DNA from: Carettochelys insculpta
Taxonomy: Eukaryota > Chordata > Testudines > Carettochelyidae
Reading direction: 5' to 3'
Assembly: GCF_033958435.1 (NCBI RefSeq)
Contig: NC_134146.1
Span: 29,224,501-29,288,500 of the forward strand
DNA length: 64,000 nt
Shown here: in pieces, positions 24,616 through 36,900 of the stretch
Layout of the letters: each line of letters starts with the position of its first letter
Position numbering within the stretch: position 1 is the stretch's first letter
Translations under genes and position numbers: made by a program
The notes under the pieces: generated by a model
Seen by the model: only the letters and a program-made list of their open reading frames with translations
Told to the model about the DNA's origin: nothing
Database searches by the model: none

Positions 24616-26196
24616 GTTTTACTGAGTCCTAAACCAACCAATGCAGTACTGCTGCCACCTTGTGCTACAAAGGAAGAATAGCAAGGTTTCTTGGCAATTG
24701 TGAACTGAACTTAATGCTCCTAAGTAGAAAAGCCAGGTAATCACTGTAGTCAGTTGTGATAGATTTCTTGCCATTTCATTAAAAGATATTTACATAGCCT
24801 GTTGCATTTCACAGTGCCTCAGTGCATGGGAAAATTTGATTCTACTAGGTTGGACCCGCATTTGGAAGTAGATGCAGTAGATTGCTGGAAGTAGGTTGTC
24901 TAGCCTTCACTCCCATGCACTCATCTTACCACAGAAGGCCTTCCATGGAGGCACACCACATGGCTGTGACAGCAGGAGATGAGGAAAACGATGGGGATAG
25001 GAAGGAGCAATGTATGATCTCCTCAGAATAATATTTGGTGTGCCATGCCTGTGCTCAGTTCCCTTATGGTGAAGTGTATGACAAATCATGGAACCCTCAC
25101 TTTGTACAGTGCATTGCAAATATTTCCCATGTACTTCAGGACTATGCCAGAAGAAGAGCCAACCTCTTCAGAGCCTCGGTCACCAGAATGTAAAGGGTCA
25201 GACCTTATGCCCCTGTGCAGCTAGCAACTTGGAGGGTAAATGAGGGGTGTGTGTGTGTGTGTATGGTAGCACGTGCCAAGTCAGCTGTTTTATTGCTGGA
25301 TAAAAATGCTAGTGTGCAAGATGTGTGAACAGTGGCTTCCACTTAAGAGAAGCTGAAGAATACCTCTGAGTGGCTTGACAAAGGGAGAACTCTTAAAATC
25401 AGCTGGCAGAAACATTACCTACAGATAGGGCTCACTTCGGTACAAGAGTCAGATACAGCAAGTGCATCTATTTTTATGGATTTTGCTCAATATTGTGAGT
25501 AAAGCTGACTCCAGTGACTAGTCGTCAACACAGAGTCAGCAGAACACCTGTGTTGATATCTGAATATTTTAGCATCACTTATTAAATATTCTGAGCAGTT
25601 GTGATGCCCAGCATCTGGCCAGAGGGCACTGGGGCTTCTCAGTAGTGCCTGGACTCAGCAAAGCACTTAAACATGTGCCCAGCTTAATGTACATGGCTAA
25701 TCCCAGTGCTTTACATGGGAATATAAATGAGTTTTAAATTAACAGCACTGTAACAGCTGCAGAATGAAAAGCTTGATGGACTAGGTTCAACTAGATTAGC
25801 ACCTGGCAGCACTGAGCCCTAGCCAATACGTTTACAACACAGAGTAAAATCACACCTGTTTTTGTTGCCATGAAATAGTGTCTGGGTTGTGGGGGGTATT
25901 AAAATGTCACAGATTTTACTGCTCTATCTTTATGCTGTTCTGGAAAGACCATTCTCAGCCAAGAAAGAGCATTAGGCATGTTTAAAGAGGTTAAGGCTCA
26001 GCTTAAGCCTGAGCTATCCCCCACATTCACTGAACTGTATGGTAGTCTGTACTGTGAAATGTTTGGGCAGACTTTCCAAGACCACTACAGTGAGTTTATG
26101 AATATGTAGTAACCAATTTTATGCTGTATGTTTTAGGAGCCAACATGTGGGTTCTGAAAGGAGCTAAAAATGGCACAGAACACTTACGATGACTGT
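24616..26196. other. intergenic with a short (GT)n run
   Basis: Contains a (GT)n microsatellite at about 25246-25262. No gene recognised. Confidence 0.5.
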
Positions 26197-26198
26197 TA

Positions 26199-26519
26199 CA
26201 AGTTGAACCTCTCCCATCTGGCACCCTGGGGATGTGACTGGTGCCAAACGACAAGTTTCCAGACCACAGGATATCACTATTGTTTGGCACATTAACAATA
26301 CTTACACTGCTTACTGGGCTCTTAGAAGACATGTAGGGGTAAGTTATAGCTAAATAACAGCACAGAACGCTGAGAACCAAGGCTCGTGGCTCTACACAAA
26401 TTTTGTGGGACCACAGGAAAGTTGGCCACACCCACAAGTGGTCATCCAGCAAACTAAATTCATGCCAAATTTTGGAAGTTGTCAGACGAGAGTGTTCTGG
26501 ATTAAAGAGGTCCAATCTG
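26199..26519. mobile_element. TA-flanked MITE, family B copy 1
   Basis: The left end reads CAAGTTGAACCTCTCCCATC and the right end, reverse-complemented, reads CAGATTGGACCTCTTTAATC. TA occurs on both sides (26197-26198 and 26520-26521). Non-coding. Same family as the copy at 33161-33515. Confidence 0.7.
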
Positions 26520-26521
26520 TA

Positions 26522-27751
26522 GTTTGGCCCAAGGCCAACAGGTGCTGTGTTCCTGTAGTTTCCCTTGCTGTCAATGGGGACTGCAGGTGCTCAGCACCGC
26601 TTTCCAGGATCAGACCCATTTTGCATACTATTTGAATAAAGAGCAAGGATTTAATTTTCTTCCCACTTACTTCAGTGAATGCTGATTGGAGGCTATATAG
26701 ACCCTTATTTCTTTCATAGAACTTCCAAAGAAGTCAACATTAATTTTGCACAAAATCTGACAATAGACTACAGGCCATAAAAGAATCCTCGTAGCCTGAA
26801 GCCTGAAAAATGCCAATAACACTTGTTTCCACTGGTTATATTGCGCTATCTTTTAAAACATGTAATTTTTATACCTGTTAAAATTTTTCTACCAAGTAAT
26901 TGCCAGTAATCTTACCCCTATGATCACTTAATTGCAAAATGTTTTCTTTTATTGTGCAAGAGTCAATAAAGAGTCCTAATGCTGAGTGCCAGCAACTCCA
27001 AAAGAACTGTGTTTAGCCCTGCTCAGCATTTTGTTCCCAGTAACTACCACAATAAAATACTTGTTAAAGTTTTGGCATTGTTGAGTAAAGAATAGCATCA
27101 GTATTGTTGGAAATAATATCACATTTCTGAAGGTATTGTAAAATAGTTGTGCTCACATCCCACATAATGCAAAACAGACCAGAAATTATGCTTTCTTCTC
27201 TATTGTAACTACAACCTAGATTGGAATAGAGATAGATCCCTTTGTTTCCTCAGGGATTTCTATTGCTGCTTTTGAGACAGAGGAAGCATATCATAATGGA
27301 AATAGGACTGGTATATGACAGTTATTTGTTCTGAGGGCACAATTTTAAATTGTCCAGCTGCAAGTAAAGCTGTGTGAATAATTCATTGTGTATAGTTTAT
27401 ATGGTGAAGCTCACCCCTTTTTAGTGTGAACAGCTTGCAGTTTTTCTCAGATGTATTTATTATTTGCAATTGTTCAGCATGAATAAGGTCTGTCAATTGC
27501 ATCTGAGCATTTCATTAAAATTTAGGCTTTTATGTATGAGATCTGAGCTGTGTTGGCGAGTTTGGATTGAGTCCAGAGGAGACATGTTTATGTTAGGTTT
27601 CTATCCCCTAACTGAATGAGTGTAGTTCTTTCAAGCAACCTACTGATATAAAAACTCAGGCTTTCAGTATCAGAATTCACTTTTCTTTAAGGCTAATTCT
27701 CCATTTTGCATGCATTTTTGGAAATCTTTCCTCCTATTTCAATTAACAAGG
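26522..27751. other. intergenic
   Basis: AT-rich DNA; no gene or clear repeat recognised. Confidence 0.5.
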
Positions 27752-27759
27752 ATTTGCAC

Positions 27760-27921
27760 CAGTGCTTAATTTGTAACAGACAAGGTGCTGGAGCTCAACC
27801 AATGAGGTGCTAAGGCAATTTTTTACATTCATAACTGATGCAGCAAGCCCAGAGGTGCCAGGACTATGAACTGCCAGATCTAGAGGTGCTGGGGCTCAGC
27901 CCTGGCAGAAATTAGACACTT
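27760..27921. mobile_element. short hAT-type MITE
   Basis: Terminal inverted repeats CAGTGCTTAATTT and, reverse-complemented, AAGTGTCTAATTT. The flanking 8-mers ATTTGCAC (27752-27759) and GTTTGCAC (27922-27929) match at 7 of 8 positions, fitting the 8-bp duplication of hAT transposons. Non-coding, 162 bp. Confidence 0.6.
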
Positions 27922-28314
27922 GTTTGCACTAAAAATGGTTTGAACCAAAACATCTGAATCTCTACAGCTCTGAAAAGTTTGCAGATCTTTGTGAATTTTC
28001 CAACCCACATGGCTTGTATGCTAAAACTAAGCAAAGTTTCATGTTTCACCAGGACAACTGCTCATTCTTCTAATTCTAGCCTGGTCAGATAGAAAATTCA
28101 AGCAATCTGCTGTGGGCCTTATATTCTAAAGTGTGGAGGACCCTCTACTGCCAGGAATTGAAGGCACTCAGTTCCTGGCAGGATCAGCCCTCATTCTCTG
28201 GAAAGGCACTGCATATTTATGACAAGTGAATAAAATTCACAAGTCATAGTTTTTTGATCTGGCTGTACCACGCTTGGTTCAGGAAGGGGATGTGCTCACT
28301 CGTTTCACCAGGCT

Positions 28315-28720
28315 GGGGCAGGGGCATGAGGGATGGGATGGGATGGGATGAGGGCTTGGGATGGGCATACAGGCTCTGGGCTAGGGCCATAAATTGAGGA
28401 TTTCAGGGTACAGGTGGGGGCTCCAGGCAGGGGTGGAAGGTTGAGGTTCAAGAGGATGTGTGGGCTCTGGGGTAGGGCTGGGGATGAGGGGCTTGGGTGC
28501 AGGAGGGAAAGGTCAGGGCTCCCACTGGAGGGGTGAGGACCCTGGGGTGGGGTTTTGGAACAAGTGTTTTGGTGTTCAGGAAATGGCTCCATGCTAGGGC
28601 AGGGGGTTGGAGGTGCAGGCTCTGGGAGGGAGTCTGGGTGCATAAGGGGGCTTAGTGCTGTGGCAGGTGGTTGGAGTGAATGAGGGGTTTCAAGGTGAGG
28701 GCTTTGGACAGGAATTGGAA
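28315..28720 (+). repeat. G-rich, GGGCT-type low-complexity repeat
   Basis: The + strand is purine-rich, with irregularly repeated GGGGCTTGGGTGCAGGAGGG-like and GGCTCTGGG-like units and a short (GGGAT)n run near 28330. The complementary composition occurs at about 40405-40560 and 51420-51690. A 168-codon Pro/Ser-rich open frame on the minus strand is a consequence of the composition. I take it for an interspersed repeat of unknown class. Confidence 0.6.
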
Positions 28721-29929
28721 ATGCATCCCTCTGGCTCCCTGCACTGCCCCCAGCTGCAGCTGCCACTCCTACAGCTCCTGTTAGCCACAGTTCCTGGTCA
28801 ATGTGGGACATGCCAGCTGCTTCCTAGGAGTCGCACAGAGCTGGGTAGTGAGCCTGCCAGCCCCTTCCCAACTGGACTTTTAATGGCTCTGTCAGTGGTG
28901 CTGACTGGAGCCACCTGGGTCCCTTTTGGACCCAAGTGTTCCCGTTGAAAACTAGACACCTTGTAACCCAGTCAGCAGCTTTGGAACACCCAACATTGAT
29001 ATTAAATTTTGGCTTCATTTCAAAAATATACCAAAGGGTCAGACAAATCTCTGTAAACATGCTGAAATTCATCAAAGCAAAAAAACAAAAAACAAAAACA
29101 GCAACAAAAAACAACTCTGTCAACTTGGATTCCACTGCCAATGGTCCTTCCCTTCTCTTCCCCAACAAACTATGGCTTCCCTTCTCTTCTTTCATCTTCA
29201 TCCAGCAACAGAAGCCCAGAGGCTTGCTGTTCGCCTGCTGTATTCAGGGGCTTGCACTGTCTCCTAATTTGGCCTTTTCCCAGCACTGTAGGGTGTATTT
29301 CTCATCGAATTCAATTTTTGGACAGGAGAAGGGATATAAACTGATAGGATGATTCCTTCCCAATACCCTTCTGTTTTCCCGAAGATCTGTATCTCAGCTG
29401 CCAGAGAATTAAATGGCAACTAGTAAAACAGCAGCTGTGGGACCCAGGGAGCTTTTCTAGTCCTGCTGATATTGGCAAGGGAGCAGAAACAGAACCTTCA
29501 CACTAAATGGCTGATATCTGATACCTTCCAGGGAAATAGTATGCACCACTCCTACTGGAAAGTTGGGATAGGGAGTACCCCATGCACCCGCCCACAAAAA
29601 TATTGGGGCTCGCAGGCTGGGTAAGCTTCACTCAGAAAGTCACCAGAGGAAAGCAGAGAAGTGTTGGCCTATTATTGGCAAGAGGGGAATCTTAGCCTGA
29701 AACTTAGATGAAACTTGTCTTTTCCCTCATTTGGGGTCTACATATGAAACTGTGGGACAGTCCACGTTCATCTCCACAATGTCAAACTGCCTACATGGGT
29801 GGCAGAAACCCACTCGTCTCTTGCCCAACAGCCAAATATACCACTTCCCTGTGTGAACATCTATGCATTGTCAGTGCAGAAACTTGTAGCATACTAAAAA
29901 CATGGGGATTTAAAACAATTTTTAAATAT
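28721..29929. other. intergenic
   Basis: No exon, RNA gene or recognisable repeat apart from a short A-rich run near 29080-29110. Confidence 0.45.
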
Positions 29930-30620
29930 TAAGCTGGTCCTGGATTACAAATCTACAGCACCAAAGCGTGGCAGAATTCAGGGGCCTTGGTCATGCAACT
30001 TTGCATCTGTTCTCAGTTTGTGTATACATAAAGCAGCAGTTTGTAATTGGGATAGGAGACTGCTTTGGAATAACTGCAGAAAATGACTTTTAATGTTTAA
30101 AATTAAATATCACTTTCTATACTTCCATATTAACTATCTGCACAAAATGTTCACTTGTATTTTGTAATAAATATAATCTATGGTTATGTCTTGTTCTTTA
30201 TGATTTGTACATTTTTTGTAGAGGTTTGATGGTAATATTTTTGTAGTTGATTTTTGTACTCCTAATTGCTTGAACAAATAGTGAATTTTGCTGATTCCAA
30301 ATAGAGCATAAGCTTCTCAACTGTATTGTTTTTAAACTTTTCCATCTATGTATATTTCCACTTCTGGGTTTAGCACTTGTTAGAGCAGCAGGGAAATGCA
30401 GTCAGTGTTTTCTAGTGTTTCACATAAAAATGTCAATTAGTGTATATATTTTAATTTTTGTTAACAATAAAGAAGAGAGTTTCTAAATAGCAATTGTACC
30501 ATCAGATACAGGATATGTGACTTTGGAATATGTGCAGCTTGTGAAGATAGTGTGAAATACAACCTGTTCCCAAGAGGCCAAGCCAATAAACAGAACTAGC
30601 ATTATACTAATCTTTCTACT
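29930..30620. other. AT-rich stretch with several polyadenylation hexamers
   Basis: On the + strand, AATAAA occurs at 30166-30171, 30466-30471 and 30585-30590, in a T-rich sequence with runs such as GTACATTTTTTGTAGAGG. This resembles a vertebrate 3' UTR, but I find no coding exon leading into it. It could be a distal 3' UTR of the unnamed gene, an unannotated non-coding transcript, or chance. Confidence 0.3.
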
Positions 30621-33158
30621 TGTCTAGCTACCTTTTTTATGCTGTGCCCATTATCTTAGTATTTGAGCATATTGCCCTAAAATATTCCTTTATTAGTCAT
30701 GTACCTATTACTGAACTTTTTTATTATACCCATGTGACTATGTGCTAAAATCTGTCCTCAACTCAACATGCTTATCTTTCATTGCAGGAAAAACACATTT
30801 CGTCTTCCTCTTTCCTTTCCCTTGGGGTTATGTGGTCTCCTTTTGTAACATAATCATGGTGAACTGCAGAAGATGTGAGGAATTAAAATCCTTTCTGCCC
30901 ATTAGACTGTGCTGTGATCTCACCTGGTCACCAGCAGTGCTGTGATATTTGTTCTTTTTTGTGAACACAGACACGCAGTCCTACTCCGAGAACTTGCAAA
31001 GCCATCGAGTCAACATACTGAAGACCAATTCTGCCCCCACCCCCAGTCACAGATACGGTAAAACCTTCTTTTGTCCTTTGTAATACAGCAGCCAGCCAGG
31101 CAGCCTCCTCCTGATAGTAACATAAGGCTGTGTTGCTAGGAAAAACCAATACATTTTATACATAAAATATTTTTCACCTTTTCCCTTAATAAAAAAATTA
31201 AATGGTTATTATTTATGTGCGCCAAAAACATAGCCTATCAATGTAAGCAGATCATATGCATAAGACTCTTTGCTACCTTATTGAAAATGTGACCTGATCA
31301 TTCTTTGCTACTTAATTTCTGTGAAGGCAACAAGGAACATAATATAGGGAAGAGTTAAGGTCAACTTATGTTCTCAGTTCTGTACTCCTGGTAACTTCTA
31401 GTGATCTCAAGGTATTAGTAATGGATACAAGACTGTGCCCTCAAAGCTTTAGTGATAAATTAAACACAAGCATGGTGATCCCAATTAGTATGAAATTTCT
31501 TATATTTAGAGATAGTATCACTAATGATTAAATGATGGCTGTGATATATACAGTATCCTGTCACCTGGCATACGCAGGTTACTTGCCTATCATAGCAACT
31601 GTGGTCAAGATACCTCAGTGGAAATGAATAAGTCAGCATCACGTCCTGTGTATTAAGATTCCATTGATTTAGTTTATGCAGTGAGATAGACTGAAAAGCC
31701 ATTCCTCAGCCATGTGTTCACCTTTTGACACCGCCTTATACATTCTTAGAATGGACTCCAGACAGTCATGGTGGCTATCACAGTTATTCTGTTGGCAATA
31801 CTTTTTTCATGGACTCTTCAAACAATAACAGTTGCATGTCTCCAGTCCCAACAACATTGTGGGGGAATGATTCAGTCACAATGTGACATCCAATTCGGCT
31901 TTGGTTTGGTCAGCTATTTGAAAAGACAAGGCAGTTCTGCATGAACTCTAGTTGGATCTGGTTACAAGCTGAACTCCGTTGTTTGATTTGCAAAAGTGGG
32001 AGATGGAAAAAAAAACATGGAGGTGTTTCTTGAAGATTTGAGTTTGAACCTTAATTTCCACAAGGAACATCCCACAGAAGCAGCCAGTGATGACGTTTTT
32101 GGGACTGGAGACATGCAACTGTTATTGGGGAAGGGAGGTTATTAAACTTCAAATGAGGGACATGTGTGATGAAAAAATGTTCCATGTTTACAGATAGTCG
32201 CATGTCAGGATAGCTCCTGCGCGTTGAACAAAAACCCACAACAAACCAAAAACCACACTTCATGAATAGTAAAGTTTAGTGACTTCAGCTTCCACTTGTG
32301 GTATTTATTAGGCGAGAGATTGGGGGTGGGGGATGGAAGGGGGAGAAGTACTGTGAGTCATCGGTCTTAGATTTGTCTTTGCAACGAGAGAGACAAGGCT
32401 ACAATTTCACCTGCATAATGGAGGCACAGTAAGCACAGATATAGGTTGCACGTGTACATTTTTGCATGCCATAAATATAGGAGCAATATAAGTTTATACA
32501 TTTAAAATTTTCACCATAATGTTTTGAAATCTACTCATTTTACAGGATTAAAAGAAGGGAATGCTAAGAAGAAATAAAATTTGTTCTTATATATAAAATT
32601 AAGCCACTGCAACCAAAACTTGATTTAGGTTCACATTTTAAAGAGCCTGGTCTGTAATATCTGTTTCAGCTCTATGGACTTCGTACAAACTATATAGTTT
32701 CCAGGTGCAGAGATCTGTTTCAGTACATCCAGAAATCCAACACCTATTTCTGAGTCTCAGTGGAACCTTGGCAACTGACAGCAGATTTGCTGTGGATAAC
32801 CTGTTGCTACAGAGCACGTACACCAGAATGGTTCAGTGACTTTCCAAGTTTATGCTGAAGTTCAAGACACCTGCTCATTATACTATGCAGTCAAAGAGTA
32901 GTTCTAACATGGGAGAAGTCTGCTAAGTGTTCCCATTATGACATATATCTCTTGAATTCTTTAAAAAGGATCTTGCATAGAGGAGATTATGTATTCTGAC
33001 GAACAATTCAGTAAGGTATATCTTGGAATGTAGTAGGTTAAGTTGGGATGTGGTTTGGCCCAGTCAAAACCTGCAACATGCACTTTGCTTGGCATTTAGC
33101 TTTATGGGATCCTGGTAGTGGGTACACTGTACACGGATCCAGTAAACAGCCATGCTAA
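30621..33158. other. intergenic
   Basis: No gene or clear repeat recognised. Confidence 0.5.
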
Positions 33159-33160
33159 TA

Positions 33161-33515
33161 TGGGTTGAACCACTCTTGTCCAAGACTCACTGGTCCAGCC
33201 ACAGAGGTTGCTAGTGGCCGGGGGCTCAGATGGTCTGATAGGCAGCTCCACTGGCTCAGAGCAGAGCTGTTGCTGGCCCTGCAGAGGGAGCCCTGGTAGC
33301 CCAGAGTGCAGAGCCACTGCTGGTCCTGGGCAGGGAACCCAGGCAGCCAAGGACACAGCGCAGCTGCTGGCCCTGTGCATGGAGCTGCTGGGGACAAGCA
33401 GCCCTGTTGGCTGAAGCAGGTGGCCCAGAGCAGTCTGACTTCCCCTGGTCCAGCAAACTCCCTCATTTAGGAAGGCTCAGGTCTCAAGGATGCTGGACCA
33501 GGGAGGTCCAACCTG
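33161..33515. mobile_element. TA-flanked MITE, family B copy 2
   Basis: The left end reads TGGGTTGAACCACTCTTGTC and the right end, reverse-complemented, reads CAGGTTGGACCTCCCTGGTC. TA flanks both ends (33159-33160 and 33516-33517). The GC-rich centre gives overlapping open frames on both strands that are not genes. Confidence 0.7.
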
Positions 33516-33554
33516 TATATTATTCCTTATTAACATTTATAACTGCTTCTATAG

Positions 33555-33924
33555 CAGTGGTTCCCAAGCTTTTCAGCATCACCCCCGCTTTTGACTTTTG
33601 AGAAACCCTCATGCCCCCACACTTCTTTACTATCATCCAACCCCCTTTACAAAAATTCAATTAGTAGTTTAAAATAAACACAAAAACTTGATATAAAAAT
33701 GTGATTTAAAATTAAAAACAAGTACAAATAGTTTTTCTTGGCCCCTTGCAGGAGCCTGGTGCAGCCCCAGCTGGCCAGCTGTCTGAGCCCCATGCTAGCT
33801 GCCAGAGCTGCCTGCACCAGCCGCCCATCCACTTAAGCTCTGTGCTGCCAGAGCCACCCAGCTGAGCCCTGTGCTGCTGGGGTTAGCCTTCGGGGGATCA
33901 TGTGGCCCAGTTTGGGAAACCATG
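33555..33924. mobile_element. hAT-type MITE
   Basis: The left end CAGTGGTTCCCAAGC and the reverse-complemented right end CATGGTTTCCCAAAC are typical hAT termini. The flanking 8-mers TTCTATAG (33547-33554) and CTCTATAG (33925-33932) agree at 7 of 8. Internal tract of GAGCCCTGTGCTGC-like units. No transposase. Confidence 0.72.
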
Positions 33925-33932
33925 CTCTATAG

Positions 33933-36900
33933 AGAATGTTAAGTAAATTTTTCCAGCTTTGATGATCCTCCTGAAAGTGATGTCAAACATTCAGAAAGTT
34001 TCTAGATTCCAAAGAGGAGCATTTACACATAAAACACAAACAAAATATTCAGATGGATAAATATGATAGGTATTATTGATTTTAAAATAGCATCACTAAA
34101 CAACAAGGAAATCTTTAGCATTGTAAGCCCATAATTAGATTGCAAAAATAATGGATCTCAACATTATGTGCTATAATCACTTTTTCTTAGACTTTTATTA
34201 ACTTTCAATGAGAGTTTGTCATCTAACCACCCTTTGTGTCTTTGACACTCTGCCCCATAATTGCCATAGAGTGTCTAGTGATTGTTGGAGAGAAGGTTCA
34301 GTAAGGAAAAGAACTAAGTTAATTAAAACCCTTGAGGAGTCTTTTTTCTTTTACAAGTATTTGGGTGGGCAGTATTTGACACAGAGGTTTTTTGGCTAGA
34401 AACTGTAAGATGGAGATACAAGTAAATGCTCAAGCTATTCAACAGACAACTGATGTCCTCTGCAATGTGTTAATTCCATGTGATTCTTTAGCTGCATTTG
34501 AAAATTATTATGTACATACAAAGTTGACCATCTAAATTATTTCCTGCAACATGATGAAAGTCAAGAACGGAGCATTTTCAGGGTACCATCTTCAGGATTA
34601 TTGCACATTGTGTAACACACAAGTTCTGCTTCTTTGGTGAAGAACTAAGGCCCTTTTTGCTGGCTGTTGCTGTTAATTACACTGGTCTTTCCATCAAATG
34701 TAATAAATTTAATGGGAGCAACAAGATAGCAATAGTGAAACAAATGGTAAATGACTGTAATTATCAGCACACTGCTTCTAAAGATCTTCCTCTGCTGTTC
34801 AGATGCCATGGCCCATCTGTGCACAGAAAAGTAGCTACATGAGATATGTCATGACAGTAATCAGATTGTGAACTTTTCTTTTCATTGCCTGTGATTGACA
34901 TTTGGATCATTAATACAAGTTTTGGTTTCAGGGTGTTTTTTGTTTTGAAAATTAATGCACCTGGAGGATGAGATCCAGCTGGAGAGCAGCTGGGAGGCTC
35001 TATAAGGAAAGGGCTGCAGACTAGTGTGTTTAACAGAGAACTAAGTGTCTTAGGATATGTTGCTAAGAAGCAGTGCTGGTGCAGAGTCAGCAGAGATGGT
35101 TGGTTTCTCTCAGAGGTGGTGGTAGTGAACCCTAATAGAAGGCAGGATCTGGCCTTTTGGGCAGACAGGTTTAGGAGGTGGTCAGCACAGGACTGGAGCA
35201 GAAGGAACTTGAAAAACAAAAGCTCAAGCCTCACAAGGGTAGAAATCGATGCAAGTTTTTACCGACAGTTGGGATTTGTTGGAGGACTTGTGTGGGGACT
35301 GAGGGGCTCTGAGCTCAGCCCTGGAAGAAGGGTGACTCTTGACCTGTGTTCTTTTCAGCCTCCAAAGTGCATCCAGGAATGGGCTGTGGAACAAGGAAGC
35401 AGGGTCTGACTAGACAGACCTTACCTACCTGTTACGAGGTGTTGGGTAGAACCCAGATGAGAGGGCAGCCTGGAGTTCCCTTGCCAGCCAGCAGGGAATG
35501 TGGTGTGAAGCTCCTGGATGGATGGATAAGGACTCTTGAAAGCCTACGGTGAGACAGTTTAAGGACCAGAGGACTCTGAGCTGGGGGGGGAATTTCAAAG
35601 CAAACTGGCTAGAGGGCTGAGTCACTAGATGAAACCACTCATCCCTGAGCTGACAGGAGCGATCTGGCTATGAGGGGAAGAGGTGAGTCCACTCTCCTAC
35701 TTGTATGTCTAACGTACTGTGGCTTTCCTAATGGTGTGAACAGGACTTCTAGCAATATCCAGTGGTTGAATGCTGTTTCCACAGAGCTCGCTCTTCCGAG
35801 TGATGTGATTTTTGGCTGGAGCCAGGCTCATGGTGCACAACTCCAGCCCTCTGAAGAACTGAGTCTCCCATAAGCTGTCTGCTTGTCACTACACCCCTGC
35901 CTCCAACTCCTGGTGCAGAGAAGGCACCTGTGCTGCTATGGGCACAGTTCATTTCTCCTTGCAGCAATTCTAAGGTATCCAGCTGCACTAAGCAGCTCCA
36001 GGCCCCTTTTTTCCTTTCCTGGGAGCAATGGGCCTGCTCCACTTTCTTCCCTATGCACATACCTCAGCAGCTCACATCCCCCTTCTACGAGACCTTGCAG
36101 TGGCCTTCCAGGCCTGGGCAAGTGCCTGCCTCTGAAGAACAGGTGTGGATTGTGGAAGGGCTCTGAATTGACAAAGATGGGAAGTCAGACTTAATTACTG
36201 TGGATGGTCTGCTGTGGGGATGCCAGCCCCTGCAACAGGGCTAACTCACCTTATTCAATAGGTCTTTGGAGAGTGGACAAAGCTAATTCACACCTGATGT
36301 ACAACAGATGGGCAGGGGGAGGGTGTCTTATATAAGGGGGGAAAAAAAAAGCTTGATTCTGAGTACAGTTCCAGACCTGAGACTGGCCTTACAAGGTAGC
36401 TGAGGCACACCCCAGGAGGCAGGCTCTTGAGGCACATTCATGGTGCTGGTTCTGGCCCTTTTAAGAGTGGGGCACAACTGCAGGTCATGTGCGTGCTCTT
36501 GGTCATGGCCTATAAAATGAACGTAGACTTTTCTTGCCTCATCAGCCTGGAGACTCTTGGGTCCCAGAAGGTCCAGGCAGGTGTGTGCACAGAGCCCTGC
36601 AGCAAGTATTATGGGTAAATACGAAGCTGGCAACCCTAACAAAAGGCTCCTGGTGAGGCCCTGCTCCCGCACTCCTCCCTCCTGTGCTTACTATCCTCTG
36701 CCCTCTCTCACTTGCTCATTTTCACTAGGCTCTCAGCCTTGTGTATTAGGAGTTTGTTGGACTGGCACAAAACTGCTGACGCAGTGAATATAAAAATGGC
36801 AGTTGGGGGGGAGATGGAGGGATGAAGTGATCAATTAGGTAGCAATACATGTTTCCAAGTGAAATCACCAGTAAGGACGTGCATAAAGCCTACCCTTTAG

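Noticed and set aside
28305..28811. 168-codon Pro/Ser-rich frame on the minus strand
   Set aside because: Produced by the G-rich low-complexity repeat; periodic composition rather than protein-like sequence.
34764..35409. Opposed frames of 156 and 127 codons
   Set aside because: Overlapping on opposite strands with no recognisable domain or splice structure.
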